Counted from the stretch's first letter, positions 1-10,441 are shown. The stretch is DNA of 64,000 nt from Gautieria morchelliformis (GCA_015179125.1 WHVA01000001.1:248001-312000), one strand, 5' to 3'. The notes: generated from the letters alone by a model not told the origin. Program-made: numbers and translations.

Positions 1-1546
1 TTCCCGTCATGTCTTTCTCGCGTTTCCTGGAAAAGCCGATCAGTCCATATTTATCCAATGCAAATCGACATTCGTGTTCAGCGGCCCAGTCTAAAGCTCC
101 ATTCCATCTGTGGACGATGTCTTTCAGCTTTCTGAACGCCTCTTCCATGTCCGCGCCTTCTGCCAGGATCGTAGTGTCATCGACGAACGTCACGGCATCT
201 TCGCCGTTTTCCTTTCTCACTACCTCGAGCAGATCCGAGTTGTAGAATTGGTACGCTATCGCAGAGAGCAGGCAGCCCTGGTCCATACCTCTTGGGATAG
301 TTGTGGGTGGTGTGCAGTGGTCGTCGAATCTCATCGTCGCTACTCGTCCCTCTACCTTGTTGCGGATCCATTTGGTATATTCTTGTGGCACTCCCCTGCG
401 TCGCATGTTGTGTATCAGTCTAGGTAATATAATGCTAGGAAATGCCCCCTTGATATCTAAGAACAAAGCTCCCATTACGTTCCCTCTTCGCCACGCGTCC
501 TTCGCCTTCGTGATGGTGTAGTGGATGGCGTCTGTTGTCGTCCGTCCTTGCCTGCATCTGTAATGGTTGTCCGGGAGCAGTCTGTGTTTTTCCGCCATCT
601 TGCTCAGGTCCTCTGCCACGCAGGACGATAGGATCTTTCCTAGCGTGTCCAGAAGCGCTATCGGCCGGTAGGCGCCTGGGACCGTGTAGTCCTTCTTTCC
701 CGGTTTCCGTAGCACTAGCACCTCCGAGTCCCGCCATAGTTCGGGGTATGTCCACAGCGTGAAAGTTGCTCTGAATAGTTGCCTGATGTACGGTAGCAGT
801 TGTTGAGCGCATTGCTTCAGAACTACATTGGGGATCCCATTGGCTCCCGGGGCCTTGAACGGATTGGTGTGTTTGATCGCCCTCATGATTTGTTCGTCCG
901 TTATCCCTTCATACTCGAAGGCTAGGGGTGGGTATTCAAAGTTGCTGGGGATACTTGCGCTGTCGGCCTGTGGGGCCGGGAAAAATGTCTTTAAGAGCAT
1001 ACCTGTCTTCTCGTCGTTGGTTGTTGCTGTCCACACCGAACCATCCTCGTGTTTTGCCTTGAGCATGGGTACCCTCGCTCTGCCCCCGTCTGTGGAGTCC
1101 CCGGTGATGAAGCGGCTAGCTGTCCATACTGTGTGTTTGTCCACCGTTGCTAGGAAGGCTTCCCAGTGATCCTGTTTTGATCTTTCTATGGCTGCTGCGT
1201 ACTGATTCCTGGCTCTTTTGTATTCTGCGTGCGCCGTATCGGTGAGATCATTGCATCGGTCGTACGCCCTTCGCGCTAGCTTCCTGGTGGTTCTCCTCAT
1301 CTTGGTGAGCTCCCTCGTCCACCATCGTTTCATGTATGGTGACAGCTTCGTTTTGGGCACCATCTCTTCCGTTGTCTGCGTTATCGCCCGGTTGACCTCC
1401 TCTAGCATCCTATCGAATTCCCGCTTGCCGGTGGGTGCCTCTGTCTGTGTCCCCTTGAGGTTTTCTAACAGTCTCTCGTTGTATTCTGTCCAATCAACTG
1501 CTCGAAAGTTGTATTTGGCGGGTTCTAGTGCTGTGGCAGTGGCCAT
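1..1546 (-). CDS. LINE ORF2, linker and reverse-transcriptase domain (partial, runs off window)
   Basis: Open on the minus strand from 1546 to base 1 with no stop that I could find (about 515 codons). A charged helical linker (1546-900) precedes the RT. RT blocks seen are KAPGANGIP, YRPIALLDTLGKIL, CRQGRTTTDAIH, LFLDIKGAFPS (first catalytic Asp), RGMDQGCLLSAIAY and TFVDDTTIL (the catalytic FVDD box, a variant of F/YADD used by several fungal Tad1-like LINEs). The thumb and RNase H would follow beyond the window. The start is simply where the sequence resumes after the insertion at 1547-2615; it is the same protein as the endonuclease segment. Quality of the frame suggests a fairly recent copy. 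Confidence 0.85.
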   Translation of the reverse strand, partial: MATATALEPAKYNFRAVDWTEYNERLLENLKGTQTEAPTGKREFDRMLEEVNRAITQTTEEMVPKTKLSPYMKRWWTRELTKMRRTTRKLARRAYDRCNDLTDTAHAEYKRARNQYAAAIERSKQDHWEAFLATVDKHTVWTASRFITGDSTDGGRARVPMLKAKHEDGSVWTATTNDEKTGMLLKTFFPAPQADSASIPSNFEYPPLAFEYEGITDEQIMRAIKHTNPFKAPGANGIPNVVLKQCAQQLLPYIRQLFRATFTLWTYPELWRDSEVLVLRKPGKKDYTVPGAYRPIALLDTLGKILSSCVAEDLSKMAEKHRLLPDNHYRCRQGRTTTDAIHYTITKAKDAWRRGNVMGALFLDIKGAFPSIILPRLIHNMRRRGVPQEYTKWIRNKVEGRVATMRFDDHCTPPTTIPRGMDQGCLLSAIAYQFYNSDLLEVVRKENGEDAVTFVDDTTILAEGADMEEAFRKLKDIVHRWNGALDWAAEHECRFALDKYGLIGFSRKREKDMTG

Positions 1547-2615
1547 TGTTGTGATAAACGCAATTATTCCACTCAGAATCATTTATATATAAAAAGAAAC
1601 TAATAAAAGAAGAAAAGAAAAACAAAAGAAAATTCAAAAGAAACAGAAATTATACTTATGACAGATGTCGGCGCAGACGACGATCACACAAAAATTATGT
1701 CATGCTATGTTACTTACAAATCGGGTGATATACAGAAGTTCGAGTGTCGACCACGTGCGGTCGATCAGGGACGGCGCGCCTATCAGGTGATGGCATCAGC
1801 CATGACGTCGACAGGCGCCAGGCCATAGGTACCGAGGGGTACGGGCACCAAACGCCCCAGAGAATAGTAGACTGCGCAGGGGTACAGGGTGTTGTGGAGT
1901 GACCTGAGAAAGTCACCTGCAACACATATACTCAATCAGCTGCCACACAAGAGGGGCACAGGGACAGCGGCCCCATCTCCAAGCCCAGCATATATGCTGG
2001 GCAGGGTAAAATCAAATCCATTTCCTATTTGAATCCCATGACACGTCTGACTGATTACTATCCTAACAACATGTGGACAGGGGCTTTGTATACTAGGTAC
2101 AGATCTCTATTTCAAAGCCCAGACAATCCTGACACTATCCCCATCACCCCATGACTTTATGACTATAAATTAGTCACCCCTTAGCTACAAAGTAGTTTTT
2201 CGACCCATCCATCCAATATCTTGAACACTAGTAGTTACTATCAACATAGTATAAATAGCTAGTACAAATGTATGAACGAAACTATCCAGAATCGATTATT
2301 CTGCCTCCTGAAATTGCTGTAGTCTTGTTTGATAGCTACAGAACTCAGATCTTAATAATTTACTCCAAATCTTCGTTGAGAGTCTATTATCACTGCTTAC
2401 TCTATACTACCTTAAAAGCGAACGCTTTTGATTTGACTATCCCTTGGATCAACACCATTTTTCCACTGACGCGGTCACGTGACCCTCGTTCATCAGTGCT
2501 GGACGCGCCTCAAAGGGCTTAGTCAGCACATAACAGAGAGGCGAATACAGTGGTTTCAACCACTAAGCAATAGATTTCATTCGTTAAAAGGCACTAATTG
2601 ATATTTTAATCTAAA
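1547..2615. mobile_element. Solo-LTR-like insertion inside LINE ORF2
   Basis: The block is flanked by the 5-bp direct repeat GCCAT (1542-1546 and 2616-2620), as expected for LTR-element integration. It begins TGTTGTGATAAA and has no coding capacity. Bases 1547 to about 2454 resemble 6239-7150 along most of their length, including a shared palindrome around CAGCATATATGCTG (about 1986-1999). A possible LTR end, ATCAACA, lies at 2454, matching the TGTTG start as an inverted pair; the last 160 bp (2455-2615) have no counterpart in the second copy and may be extra LTR sequence or a separate insertion. Broken or solo remnant; the family was not identified. Confidence 0.55.
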
Positions 2616-3371
2616 AGCCATGTCTAGCGTGGTGTCAACCGGCAGGTGGTCACTGCGCGCTGGCTGGTCTTCTGGGACCGTTGTGCATTGGACTATGGTG
2701 TCTAAGAGCGCTGTGGACATAAACACGTTGTCGGTTCTCGTGTAATTGCCTGTGGTCTGAGCTATGAGTGGCGGTAGGTTCTTCGGCAGCGCCATTATCA
2801 GATCCCTCTCCACTGTGGCGTCTAGCAGGATCTGCGCTGCGTCTAGGTTGCTCCTGGTGAAGAGGTGCGTGTTCCTCGCTTCGTCCCATTGCGGATGGTG
2901 TCTGTTGAAATCCCCGAGCCAGATCATGCCCGCCAGTCGTTCACTCCGTCCGTGTCTTGTTTGTGTCTGTAGGTATTCGTCAGTCTTTTGTATACTTTCT
3001 GAATGCGCACAGTCGCAGTAAAAGTTTAGTATCAGCACTACACCTATTTGCGTTCTGACCCTGACCCCCGTCATGTCTGGATGTCCTACGTCTACTGCCT
3101 CCCACTCATCTGTCTTTATTCTCTTGTTTATCATTAGCATCGATCTGGTCCGTTTCTCCCTGTCCTTGTAGTGTGTCGCCGGGTATATCGTGTGCCAGTG
3201 ATGGCTTGCGCTCGTGTTTCCCAGGAAGTCGATGTATGGTTCCTGTACAGCTATTATGTCGTATTTATTCGGCGGTGATTTTCCTAGAAGATCATTAGTG
3301 GCGTGTAATGACTTATTTATGTTCTGCTGCCTTATCCTTAATGTTGCCACTGGTGTTTGGTCGCTATTCAT
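2616..3371 (-). CDS. LINE ORF2, N-terminal APE-type endonuclease domain
   Basis: Nicks the target DNA to prime reverse transcription. The ATG at 3371-3369 overlaps the ORF1 stop. Motifs in order are QQNINKS (Asn), VQEPYID (catalytic Glu), WLGDFNRHHPQWD (GDFN), YTRTDNVF and SDHLPVD (Asp-His). All the expected APE residues are there, so the domain looks intact to the point of interruption. The coding sequence is cut by the insertion at 1547-2615; the five bases GCCAT occur on both sides of that insertion, and the LINE reading frame is coherent across them when the duplication is counted once. Beyond the breakpoint the frame runs on only to a stop at 2577. Confidence 0.85.
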
Positions 3372-5076
3372 TCTGTAGTGTCCCTGTTGTGGTCTGCTCG
3401 CGATTCTGGTCTATCCCCATTGGCGTTGGCTGTGAAGTGCTCGTTTATCGTGGTTTGTCTTGATCCCGGTCTCGATGGCGGCGCCCTGTTTCTCATCGGC
3501 TGCTGCTGCCACCCGCCGTCTCTGTGGCCGACTCTGGGGTTCGCTGTTGTCCGTCTTTGCTGAGTCTGATTCATCATTTCTTGCAGGTGCTGCTGGTGAT
3601 ATTGCGTTGCTGTGCCCCCTCCTTGTGCTGTCTGCCGTTGCGTACCCACTGTTGCCGCGCGTGCGCCGCCTTCTCCTGAGGTCGGTGTCCTCGGGTGCTC
3701 TGCTGTCACTTTTTCTCTTACGTGCTGCTGTTCCCATGTCCAGGGGCTTTCATTCGGGAAATACTTATATGTGCTTTCTGGGTCGTCCCTCTCGATCCTC
3801 TCGCTTGCCCCAGTGAATTTTGGGCATGTCCTATCCCACGAGGCGTGCCCTGATGTGTCACAGTTTACGCACCTGAACTTATCTGGGTCCCTCTCTTCGC
3901 ACTCTACGGTCCTGTGTTCTTTGGCGCAGGTGCCACACGTTTCGCGCTCGTCACACGCAGCTGCTAGGTGCCTGGCGTATTTCTGGCACTTCAGGCACCT
4001 CCGCGGCTCCCTCCTCATCCTCCTGGCCCACGTCCTTTTCCCCGCTATGACTAAGCCGTCTCTGATGGCGATGTTTGCAGCTTCTGTGGTCCTAAACCTC
4101 GCTATTAGGTGCGCCTCTGCACAGGTTTGATCCATCTAGTTGATTCTAGCGTGCCGTCAGGCAGTCCCGAGTTGTGTTCTATTCTCGTGTACTCTGCCAG
4201 CGCATCAGGGGCGTGGCTGACTGGAACGTACTCCACGATTACCCTGGCGGAGGCGCTGAACTTCTGCAGAAAATCTTCCCTGCGTGTCTGTATGATTTCT
4301 GCCGCCTCTTGCGTTTCCAGGTCGAATATTATCCCCCCATTCGCCAGCTTCTTTACTCCCATGAATCTCGGCGCCTCTCCCTCCTCCAGAGTGTCCATGT
4401 ACTCGACTGCCTCGTTGGCCTTGGCTACGAGTTCCTGCTCGGTGAGTTCCTTGAATGGGTCAAGTTTTGCACCGGGGTCTTTGTCGACTAGGATTTGACG
4501 GCTCCTCGCTTTCACCCTGGCTAGAGTGTTGAGGTGCGCGATCAGCACTGTGCCCTTGAGCGCTGCCGCGTATGTTAACGCTGAGGCCTGCTCTGCCATT
4601 CCCGTCCCTCTCGTTCCGCTCTCTAGTGCATCTGCTGCTAGATCCGCGGCTTTTATGGTGTCGTAGGCTGCCACTCTGAGCGCATCCGTCGCTTCCTCCG
4701 CCTTCCGCATTATCGGGTCTATCTTTTTCTCGACGTATTTCATGACTTGTTCCCCAAAACTCTTGGCTGATGCGTCCATCATTAAGATCGCTACGGCCCT
4801 TGCCCCTTCTTTCAGGGTCTTGTGCGTGGTGCTTTGTGCCATGCACAGCAGCGCATAGCTCAAGCTCTCTTGAAATATCGGGTCGTCCTTTGCCACGTAC
4901 TGGTTTCTGTCTAGGAAATTTCGCGCCTGCTCCCTGTTCCGCACCGTTGATCCAACGCTGTCTATCAACTCTCCTCGTGTCTTTGCCTGCTCTCCCTGCT
5001 GCTCCGTCCCCGCTCTGGTCCTCCCTAGGTGCGCGCCTCCTGTGCTCTGACCCTCCGCACTTGTTGGTGTGGTCAT
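3368..5076 (-). CDS. LINE ORF1, gag-like nucleic-acid-binding protein with zinc knuckles
   Basis: ORF1 proteins of this LINE group bind element RNA and form the RNP with the ORF2 protein. The first ATG is at 5076. The N-terminal half (to about 4105) is helical, charged and Ala-rich. The C-terminal half (3368-4135) carries three Cys/His knuckles in tandem: CLKCQKYARHLAAAC, CGTCAKEHRTVEC and CVNCDTSGHASWDRTC. The two halves lie in different frames that overlap by about 31 nt at 4105-4135, so one small indel (a -1 shift) has probably occurred; I see no slippery heptamer that would argue for programmed shifting. A Thr/Gln/Arg-rich tail follows the knuckles. The stop codon overlaps the ORF2 start as ATGA at 3371-3368. 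Confidence 0.8.
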
Positions 5077-5300
5077 TTTGTACGCTTCTTCTTTTGAAGC
5101 ACTCTACCTGTGTTCAGTGCGACGGTGTGCTGCACTTTCCACCGATAGGGTGAGATTTAGCGTGGATGCGAGGATTTTTCGTTTTTGGATGTGGTGGTAA
5201 ATGTGAGAAAGTTCCTTCGGGGAAGGGCTTACTGCATTCAGTGCAGCCGAAATTGTTCTGAGTAAAAGATAAATCAATATACTATGGAATGAGAATTTAT

Positions 5301-6238
5301 TTCCCATCATGGGCCTGCCCTGGGAAACTGCCTAATCCTCAAGCTCAGTGGCTTGCAGCATGCCTGCATAGGTAACCGGTCATGACTGCTCGAGGAGGGT
5401 GAGTAGGCCCAGTTTGATGACACCGCACAAGCGTCTTCCATGTGCCTGCGCAAGGCACTGTAGTAACTCAGCTTGGGCAAGTAGGAAGTTACAGACCAGT
5501 TGTATGAACAATTGGACTTGCAGGAGCTTAATAAACTATTTAATGTTCTCCTCAGTGATGGTCGACACTGAGTAATATAATTGAAAGCTACTTATTTAAT
5601 GTTCTACATGTTTCACCAGGCAATGGTGTGCCAGAATAAGCGCCCAAAGAATGTAATGCATTAGTGAACCACTGCAGCCCCAAAAGGAAACTTGTCCACA
5701 ACCACCCCAGTCCATGTATCGTAGTTCCTGAGTTCAGATATCAACTTAGCCTCTCGTACACTAGACCCCTCTGCTTGATATCAAATCCGATCCTTGGCTT
5801 ATAGCCAAGACTGTTCCCGAAATTAGGGCAGAACACTGAGTGGGTGCAACCCACGAGGTTGAAGCCAAGCCCTCTGTCCCGAGACCCGAGACCCGACTTT
5901 GGCCCTGGTAAAGCCGAAATACAGTACGACTTACAGTCTTAATACTCTGCTTCACCTTGAGCTTGCGCCAGTTCTGCATCAAGTTCGTCAATTTTATCAG
6001 TGTTCATTTCTTGAGCATCTAACATTGTTCATGAAGTCTGATGATGATGGGAGAAGAAAAAAAATGGAGATGCAAAACGGAGATGCAAACAAAGCTTATA
6101 TAATCCTCCCAACACGTGATCTCTGGGATCTTGCTTATAGTCTCATGGGTTCAGTCATAGGGAAGGTACTGTTACGATCCATTCTCGAGTCTGGTCCCAA
6201 AGCCTCAGCTTCAGCACTCGCTTGGGAACACTCAGGTT
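5301..6238. repeat. Non-coding stretch with LTR-like fragments
   Basis: No gene recognised. Bases about 5620-5715 resemble, in inverted orientation, part of the solo LTR at 58433-58972 (shared words such as AAAGGAAACTTGTCCACAAC), so this is a fragment of a Copia-A-type LTR or a repeat carried by it. Bases about 5830-5930 resemble the 3' end of the Gypsy-1 LTR (a GGGTGCAAC...GTTGAAGCC pair), and TGTTACGATCC at 6171 looks like the start of such an LTR. The remainder is unassigned. Confidence 0.35.
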
Positions 6239-7155
6239 TGTTGTGATAAATGCAACTATGATATTTAAATCATCTATATATATACACAAAAGCTAACAAA
6301 ATAAAAGGAGAATTTATTTGAGATTAAAAACGACACTCATGACATTACAGACACCAGTGTGCGCAAGCGCCAGACATCACAGACAAAGCCATCTTATCTA
6401 CTTGCTAGATAAGATACAGGCACCAGTCGATCGGGACTGAATATCGGCATTGGCCACACTTGACCGATCAGAGAAAGCATGCCTGTCAGCAATGACATCA
6501 GCCATGACATCGACAGGCACCAGGTCACAGGCACCAAGGAGGTGCGGACACCAAACGCCGCAGAGAGCCACAGACTGCGCAGGGGCATCAGATGCTACAG
6601 AATGATGATAAGACATCATTTTCAATACATATGCTCAATAGCTGCCCCATAGAAGAGGTACAGAGATGGTGATTTCATCGCCAAGGGCAGCATATATGCT
6701 GCACAAGAGTAACATAGCTTTTTCTTTTCTATTGTACTCCATGACATGTCCCACTGATTATTATCCTAACACCATGTAGACAGGAGCTTTGTATGGTAGA
6801 TACCAGTCTCTATTCCAAAGTCTATCACCCCTGTGAGTATCCCCATCTCTTGGATGGTTTTATGACTGCATATAGTCACCCCTTTGATTACACACACACA
6901 CTCGACCCATTTACTCAGTATCCTGAACACTGGCGGCCATTACTATCATAGTATAAGTAGCTACCATAAATGTACGAACAAATCATCCAGAAAAACACTG
7001 TTTCACCACCTGAAGTATCTGTAGACTTGTTGATAGCTACAGAACTTAGTTCTCAATATTTTTCCCTAAATCTTCGCTGAGAGTTCATTATCATTGACTA
7101 CTCTAAACTGTTTCAACAGTGAACCCTTTTGAACCACTCATTCTCTTGATCGGAG
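6239..7155. mobile_element. Second copy of the solo-LTR-like repeat, next to a LINE 3' part
   Basis: Diverged homologue of 1547-2454, same orientation: it starts TGTTGTGATAAA, carries the CAGCATATATGCTG palindrome (6687-6700), and both copies share ACCAAACGCC and GACTGCGCAGGGG blocks. AGGTT occurs on both sides (6234-6238, 7156-7160), a candidate 5-bp target duplication. The last bases before 7155 do not match the putative LTR end of the first copy, so the right boundary is uncertain. It directly abuts a plus-strand LINE coding region. Old, non-coding remnant. Confidence 0.5.
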
Positions 7156-8655
7156 AGGTTTATCAACCAGTACAAGAGGTTGGCAAAACCGTCCAAAGGA
7201 ACCGCGGCGAAACACATGCGAAGATACTATCTAGCGGTAGCCGTACCCAGAATGCTTTATGCCGCTGACGTGTTTCTTGTCCCAGGCTCGGAAAGAAGCA
7301 AGGGCACGAAAGGTTTCATAAACAAGCTTGCCAGGGTTCAACGACAAGCTGCGCTATTCATCACCGGCGCCATGAGATCTACCGCTAACGACCTGCTAGA
7401 TGCCCACACGAACCTACTACCGTTCCACCTCCTAGTATCCAAAGTCATCCACAGAGCCGCCACACGCATGGTATGCCTGCCAGAAGCCCACCCGCTCGCA
7501 CCGAGGATCCGAAGAGCAGCCAAAAGGTATGTCAAGCGGCACCACGCCCCCCTCCATGAAATACTGCACGCGTATGGACTCGACCCGGACCGTATGGAGA
7601 AAATACAGCCGGTCGTGCTCAGTCCCAAATGGGAGCCCGCTTTCAAGATCAGGATCCCAAGTGATAAAGAACGGGTGATCGAGGAAGTCAGGATCGACAG
7701 CGCAGACATCAAAATATTTTCGGACGGCTCATGTATTGATGGGGGGGTTGGCGTGGCAGCAAAACTATACAACATGGGTATAGAGACAAAGGTAGTGCGA
7801 CTATACCTAGGACCAGAGGAGGAACACACGGTGTTCGAGGCGGAGCTGGTGGGGGCAGCATTAGGAGCAAAACTGCTGAACGAAGAGAGACAAACAAGAT
7901 ACATGATCGCGGCCGACAATCAAGCAGCGATACAGACGATGAGGCGAGAGAGTTCAATATCTGGGCAATATCTGGTCAACGCGCTGCATCGACAGGTAGA
8001 GGGAGTGGTCGCCCGACGGGAAAGGACCGAAGTCATAATGAGATGGGTTCCCGGACATGAGGGAGTGCGCAGGAACAAAAGGGCGGACGAGGAGGCCAAA
8101 AGAGCGGCGAGGGGAGAGTCCAGCCAGGAGCAATGCATACCCATAGAGTGCAGGGGGCGATTGCCGGCGAGCAAATCGGCGGAGCTGCAGAGACATCAGA
8201 GGGAGCTCAGAGGACAGGCGAAGGCAACATTTGCTAAGTCCCTGCACGCAGCCATCGCACACAGAACAGACCCCTCACTACCACCTGCAGTGTTTTCCAG
8301 ACTCACAGAAAGAATGCCGTGCAAGCACGCGACACTGCTAGTACAGCTCAGGACAGGGCATGTAGCGTTGAACAAGCACGTAGCAAAGATCGGCAAGGCG
8401 CCATCACCCAAGTGCCCGGCATGCAGAAGGGCCGATGAAACAGTACACCACTACCTGTTCAGATATCCAAGCTACGCAAAACAGAGGGAAGCACTCAAAC
8501 GAGAGCTACGCAGAGGAGCAGACTCGACGAGAGTCCTACTGGCCAGACCCAAGGCGATGAAATCGCTGTTCAGTTACATCCAAGCCACGAGGAGGTTTGA
8601 GGAGACGTTCGGTGATCTAACTCTAAGGGAAGAGACAGGCGGGAATGGTGAATGA
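7156..8655 (+). CDS. LINE ORF2 C-terminal part: RT thumb, RNase H, terminal zinc finger
   Basis: A 5'-truncated LINE copy. The open frame enters at 7150-7160 (first internal Met 7180) and ends at 8655. The segment up to about 7640 is the RT thumb/connector with the block HMRRYYLAVAVPRMLYAAD. RNase H follows with IFSDGSCIDGG (Asp), VFEAELVGA (Glu), MIAADNQAAI (Asp) and RWVPGHEGVRRNKRADEEA (His, Asp): all acidic residues of the family are present. A C-terminal finger follows, CPACRRADETVHHYLF, where the fourth ligand (normally a Cys in LFxC) is replaced by Tyr, so this finger may be impaired. No RT core is present upstream; the copy was cut by the insertion ending at 7155. Confidence 0.85.
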   Translation, partial: RFINQYKRLAKPSKGTAAKHMRRYYLAVAVPRMLYAADVFLVPGSERSKGTKGFINKLARVQRQAALFITGAMRSTANDLLDAHTNLLPFHLLVSKVIHRAATRMVCLPEAHPLAPRIRRAAKRYVKRHHAPLHEILHAYGLDPDRMEKIQPVVLSPKWEPAFKIRIPSDKERVIEEVRIDSADIKIFSDGSCIDGGVGVAAKLYNMGIETKVVRLYLGPEEEHTVFEAELVGAALGAKLLNEERQTRYMIAADNQAAIQTMRRESSISGQYLVNALHRQVEGVVARRERTEVIMRWVPGHEGVRRNKRADEEAKRAARGESSQEQCIPIECRGRLPASKSAELQRHQRELRGQAKATFAKSLHAAIAHRTDPSLPPAVFSRLTERMPCKHATLLVQLRTGHVALNKHVAKIGKAPSPKCPACRRADETVHHYLFRYPSYAKQREALKRELRRGADSTRVLLARPKAMKSLFSYIQATRRFEETFGDLTLREETGGNGE

Positions 8656-8876
8656 CAAGGAGGCAGAGAGCACAATGGAGGAGCGACGAAGAATTCCCCC
8701 CGCCTACACAGGCACGGACAGGCTCAGGGCTTCGCCCAAGAGCGCAAGTAGAGATCGAGAAACATAGGACAGATAGAGATAAATTGCGACCGGCGATATG
8801 TATACCTTGTCTTACATAGGGCTCTGCCCCAAAAGACAATAAATTGGATTATAAAAAAAAAAAACAAAAAAAAAAA
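8656..8876 (+). other. LINE 3' UTR and poly(A) tail
   Basis: After the ORF2 stop a short 3' UTR with GACAATAAATTGG at about 8836 leads into an A-rich run (8853-8876, interrupted by one C). This marks the 3' end of the LINE insertion and its plus-strand orientation. Confidence 0.8.
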
Positions 8877-9778
8877 GGGGTACTGGACAATATCTGGTCA
8901 TGGGATGCTGGTCCTCAGACTCATTCAGAGTCTACATCTGGAAGCATCTGGTCATCCTCCACACCCTCATTCACAGCCAACCCCCTTCCACATCCCCTTT
9001 CTTAACTCCACATCCCCATCATTATCTACCCATCACAGACTATTTTATCACCCATTATGGACTATGTTATGCACTCCTGTTCCAGGTGGGTGCCTCACCA
9101 GACACCTGCTGTATTCCCTAAAAAGTTCACTCACCAAGCCCCACTGTGAGCCAGCGCAATTCACAGAATATAAGCAAGGTATATGCGTGTACCTTGCTTA
9201 TCACATGATGAATTGCATGTGAACACCAGGTTGGTCGTAACCCCACTAACACCCTGTTGACCACAGCATGTGCACACACTCTTGCTCAACGAGGCACAAG
9301 GCACACTCATCATGCCTCCCAGAGTTCTGCAGAACTCAGCTCCACATGCACTGGGGTGTGTGTCTCAGGGTTCACACCACAATAAGTGCTGCTGCACAGC
9401 GGCTGATGTGTTTGTTCTACCTGAGGGGCTCGCACACACCCTTTATAGCTCACTTGCAGGTACTCCTATCGGCACTCACTCACTGTGCCCTGCACCTCAC
9501 ATAGGTAATCAGCAGACCGCTCGTGCACTGTGCCCCCACTAAGTGAGCTATAGACCCCCAGGTTCAATTTGATCTCCTTCCCTTCCCTCCCCTTCCCTGC
9601 ACAGCACAACACTTTTTCCCATAGAGTTTTGTATTGCCATGTGCTGCCAGGCTTCTGGACATTTCCCCCCCTCTTCTCATTCCTCACTTGTACCATTATG
9701 GACTATGTTATGCAATCTTGTTCCAGGTGGCATCTCACCAGTTGCCTGCCATATTCCCTAAAAAGCTCACTCACCAAG
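8877..9778. repeat. Non-coding block with an internal duplication and two inverted repeats
   Basis: No gene seen. An 85-bp segment occurs twice in the same direction (about 9053-9141 and 9694-9778; shared core CATTATGGACTATGTTATGC and a shared TCACTCACCAAG end). A 12-bp perfect hairpin stem lies at 9171-9202 (ATAAGCAAGGTA / TACCTTGCTTAT). A second 12-bp inverted pair, TATAGCTCACTT / AAGTGAGCTATA, lies at about 9441-9551. The left LTR of Gypsy-1 begins immediately after the second duplicate. Confidence 0.6.
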
Positions 9779-10441
9779 TGTTACGACCATTCATTTCTGA
9801 CTTCCAACCTTCAGTTCCGCAACACTTTCCGCCCCTCCGATATTTCCGACATTCCGCCCCTTGTACATTTCCCTTGTTCTTTCGACTCTATTACTCGGAC
9901 CCACCGGAGCCACCTCACCGTTCATCAAGGCCATATGTCCGGCCCTCCTTGTGTTTCATTGTCAGATATGTTTTCCCAACCCCTTGTTATTTGCCATTGT
10001 TCTACCTTACCCTGAACCCCCCTTGTAGTCCCATTGTTCCCAATTAGTTAGTTCCCACGCATTGTCTACTCGACTTCCGCTTCCCCCGGAATTTTCTTAG
10101 TACCATCCCATTATCTGTTGTCTCAGCTCTTTGTATAAAAGCCTGTCATGTATGTCTCTTATCCTGCAATCAGATAATCACCTTCGATACTTGATTTCCT
10201 TCGCTCCATCTCCTGTTCTTAGCACAGTGAGTCTAGAAAGACCTCAGTCTCTCTCCGCCTTCCGTCTTCCGCATTCCGCCTCAGTTCCGACTCAAGTTCC
10301 AACCAACCTTTAGTTCAATACTTTCCGACTTCCGACTCAGTTCTGAAATACTTAGGATGATAGTTCATTGGGGGCGCAACCTATAAGTTGAAGCCGCTGT
10401 CCTTTCCAGTTCCGACTTAGTGGAAATCTCAATACGTAACA
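9779..10441 (+). repeat. Gypsy-1 5' LTR with TATA box and candidate self-priming pair
   Basis: The LTR (663 bp) starts TGTTACG and ends CGTAACA, a 7-bp inverted pair. TATAAAA lies at 10134-10140. About 30 bp downstream, near the expected RNA start, AATCAGATAAT (10168-10178) is the exact reverse complement of ATTATCTGATT at 10444-10454, two bases after the LTR end where the primer-binding site should be. This is the arrangement known from the self-priming Tf1/sushi group. The same pair is kept in Gypsy-2 with one change. Confidence 0.75.

Larger units (their letters stand above)
1..5300 (-). mobile_element. Tad1-like LINE (non-LTR retrotransposon), cut by the window start
   Basis: On the minus strand a leader (about 5300-5077) is followed by ORF1 with zinc knuckles, an APE-type endonuclease and a reverse transcriptase running off the window at base 1. 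This domain order is that of the Tad1 clade of fungal LINEs. The coding parts are in good condition: the RT portion is open across its whole visible length, with one frame change in ORF1. The element is split between endonuclease and RT by an insertion at 1547-2615. The 3' half (RNase H, tail) lies outside the window. The 5' end is not exactly placed; about 5300 is an estimate. Confidence 0.85.

Noticed and set aside
2455-2459. CCAT as the target duplication of a 908-bp solo LTR (1547-2454)
   Set aside because: It would leave 160 bp of non-LINE sequence unexplained, whereas GCCAT at 1542 and 2616 makes the LINE frame coherent; kept only as an alternative.
3460-4130. Plus-strand frames opposite LINE ORF1
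   Set aside because: The minus strand has three zinc knuckles and the correct LINE order; the plus frames have no motif.
7338-8411. Several hydrophobic minus-strand frames opposite the LINE 3' end
   Set aside because: The plus strand has the complete RNase H motif set; the minus frames are compositional shadows.
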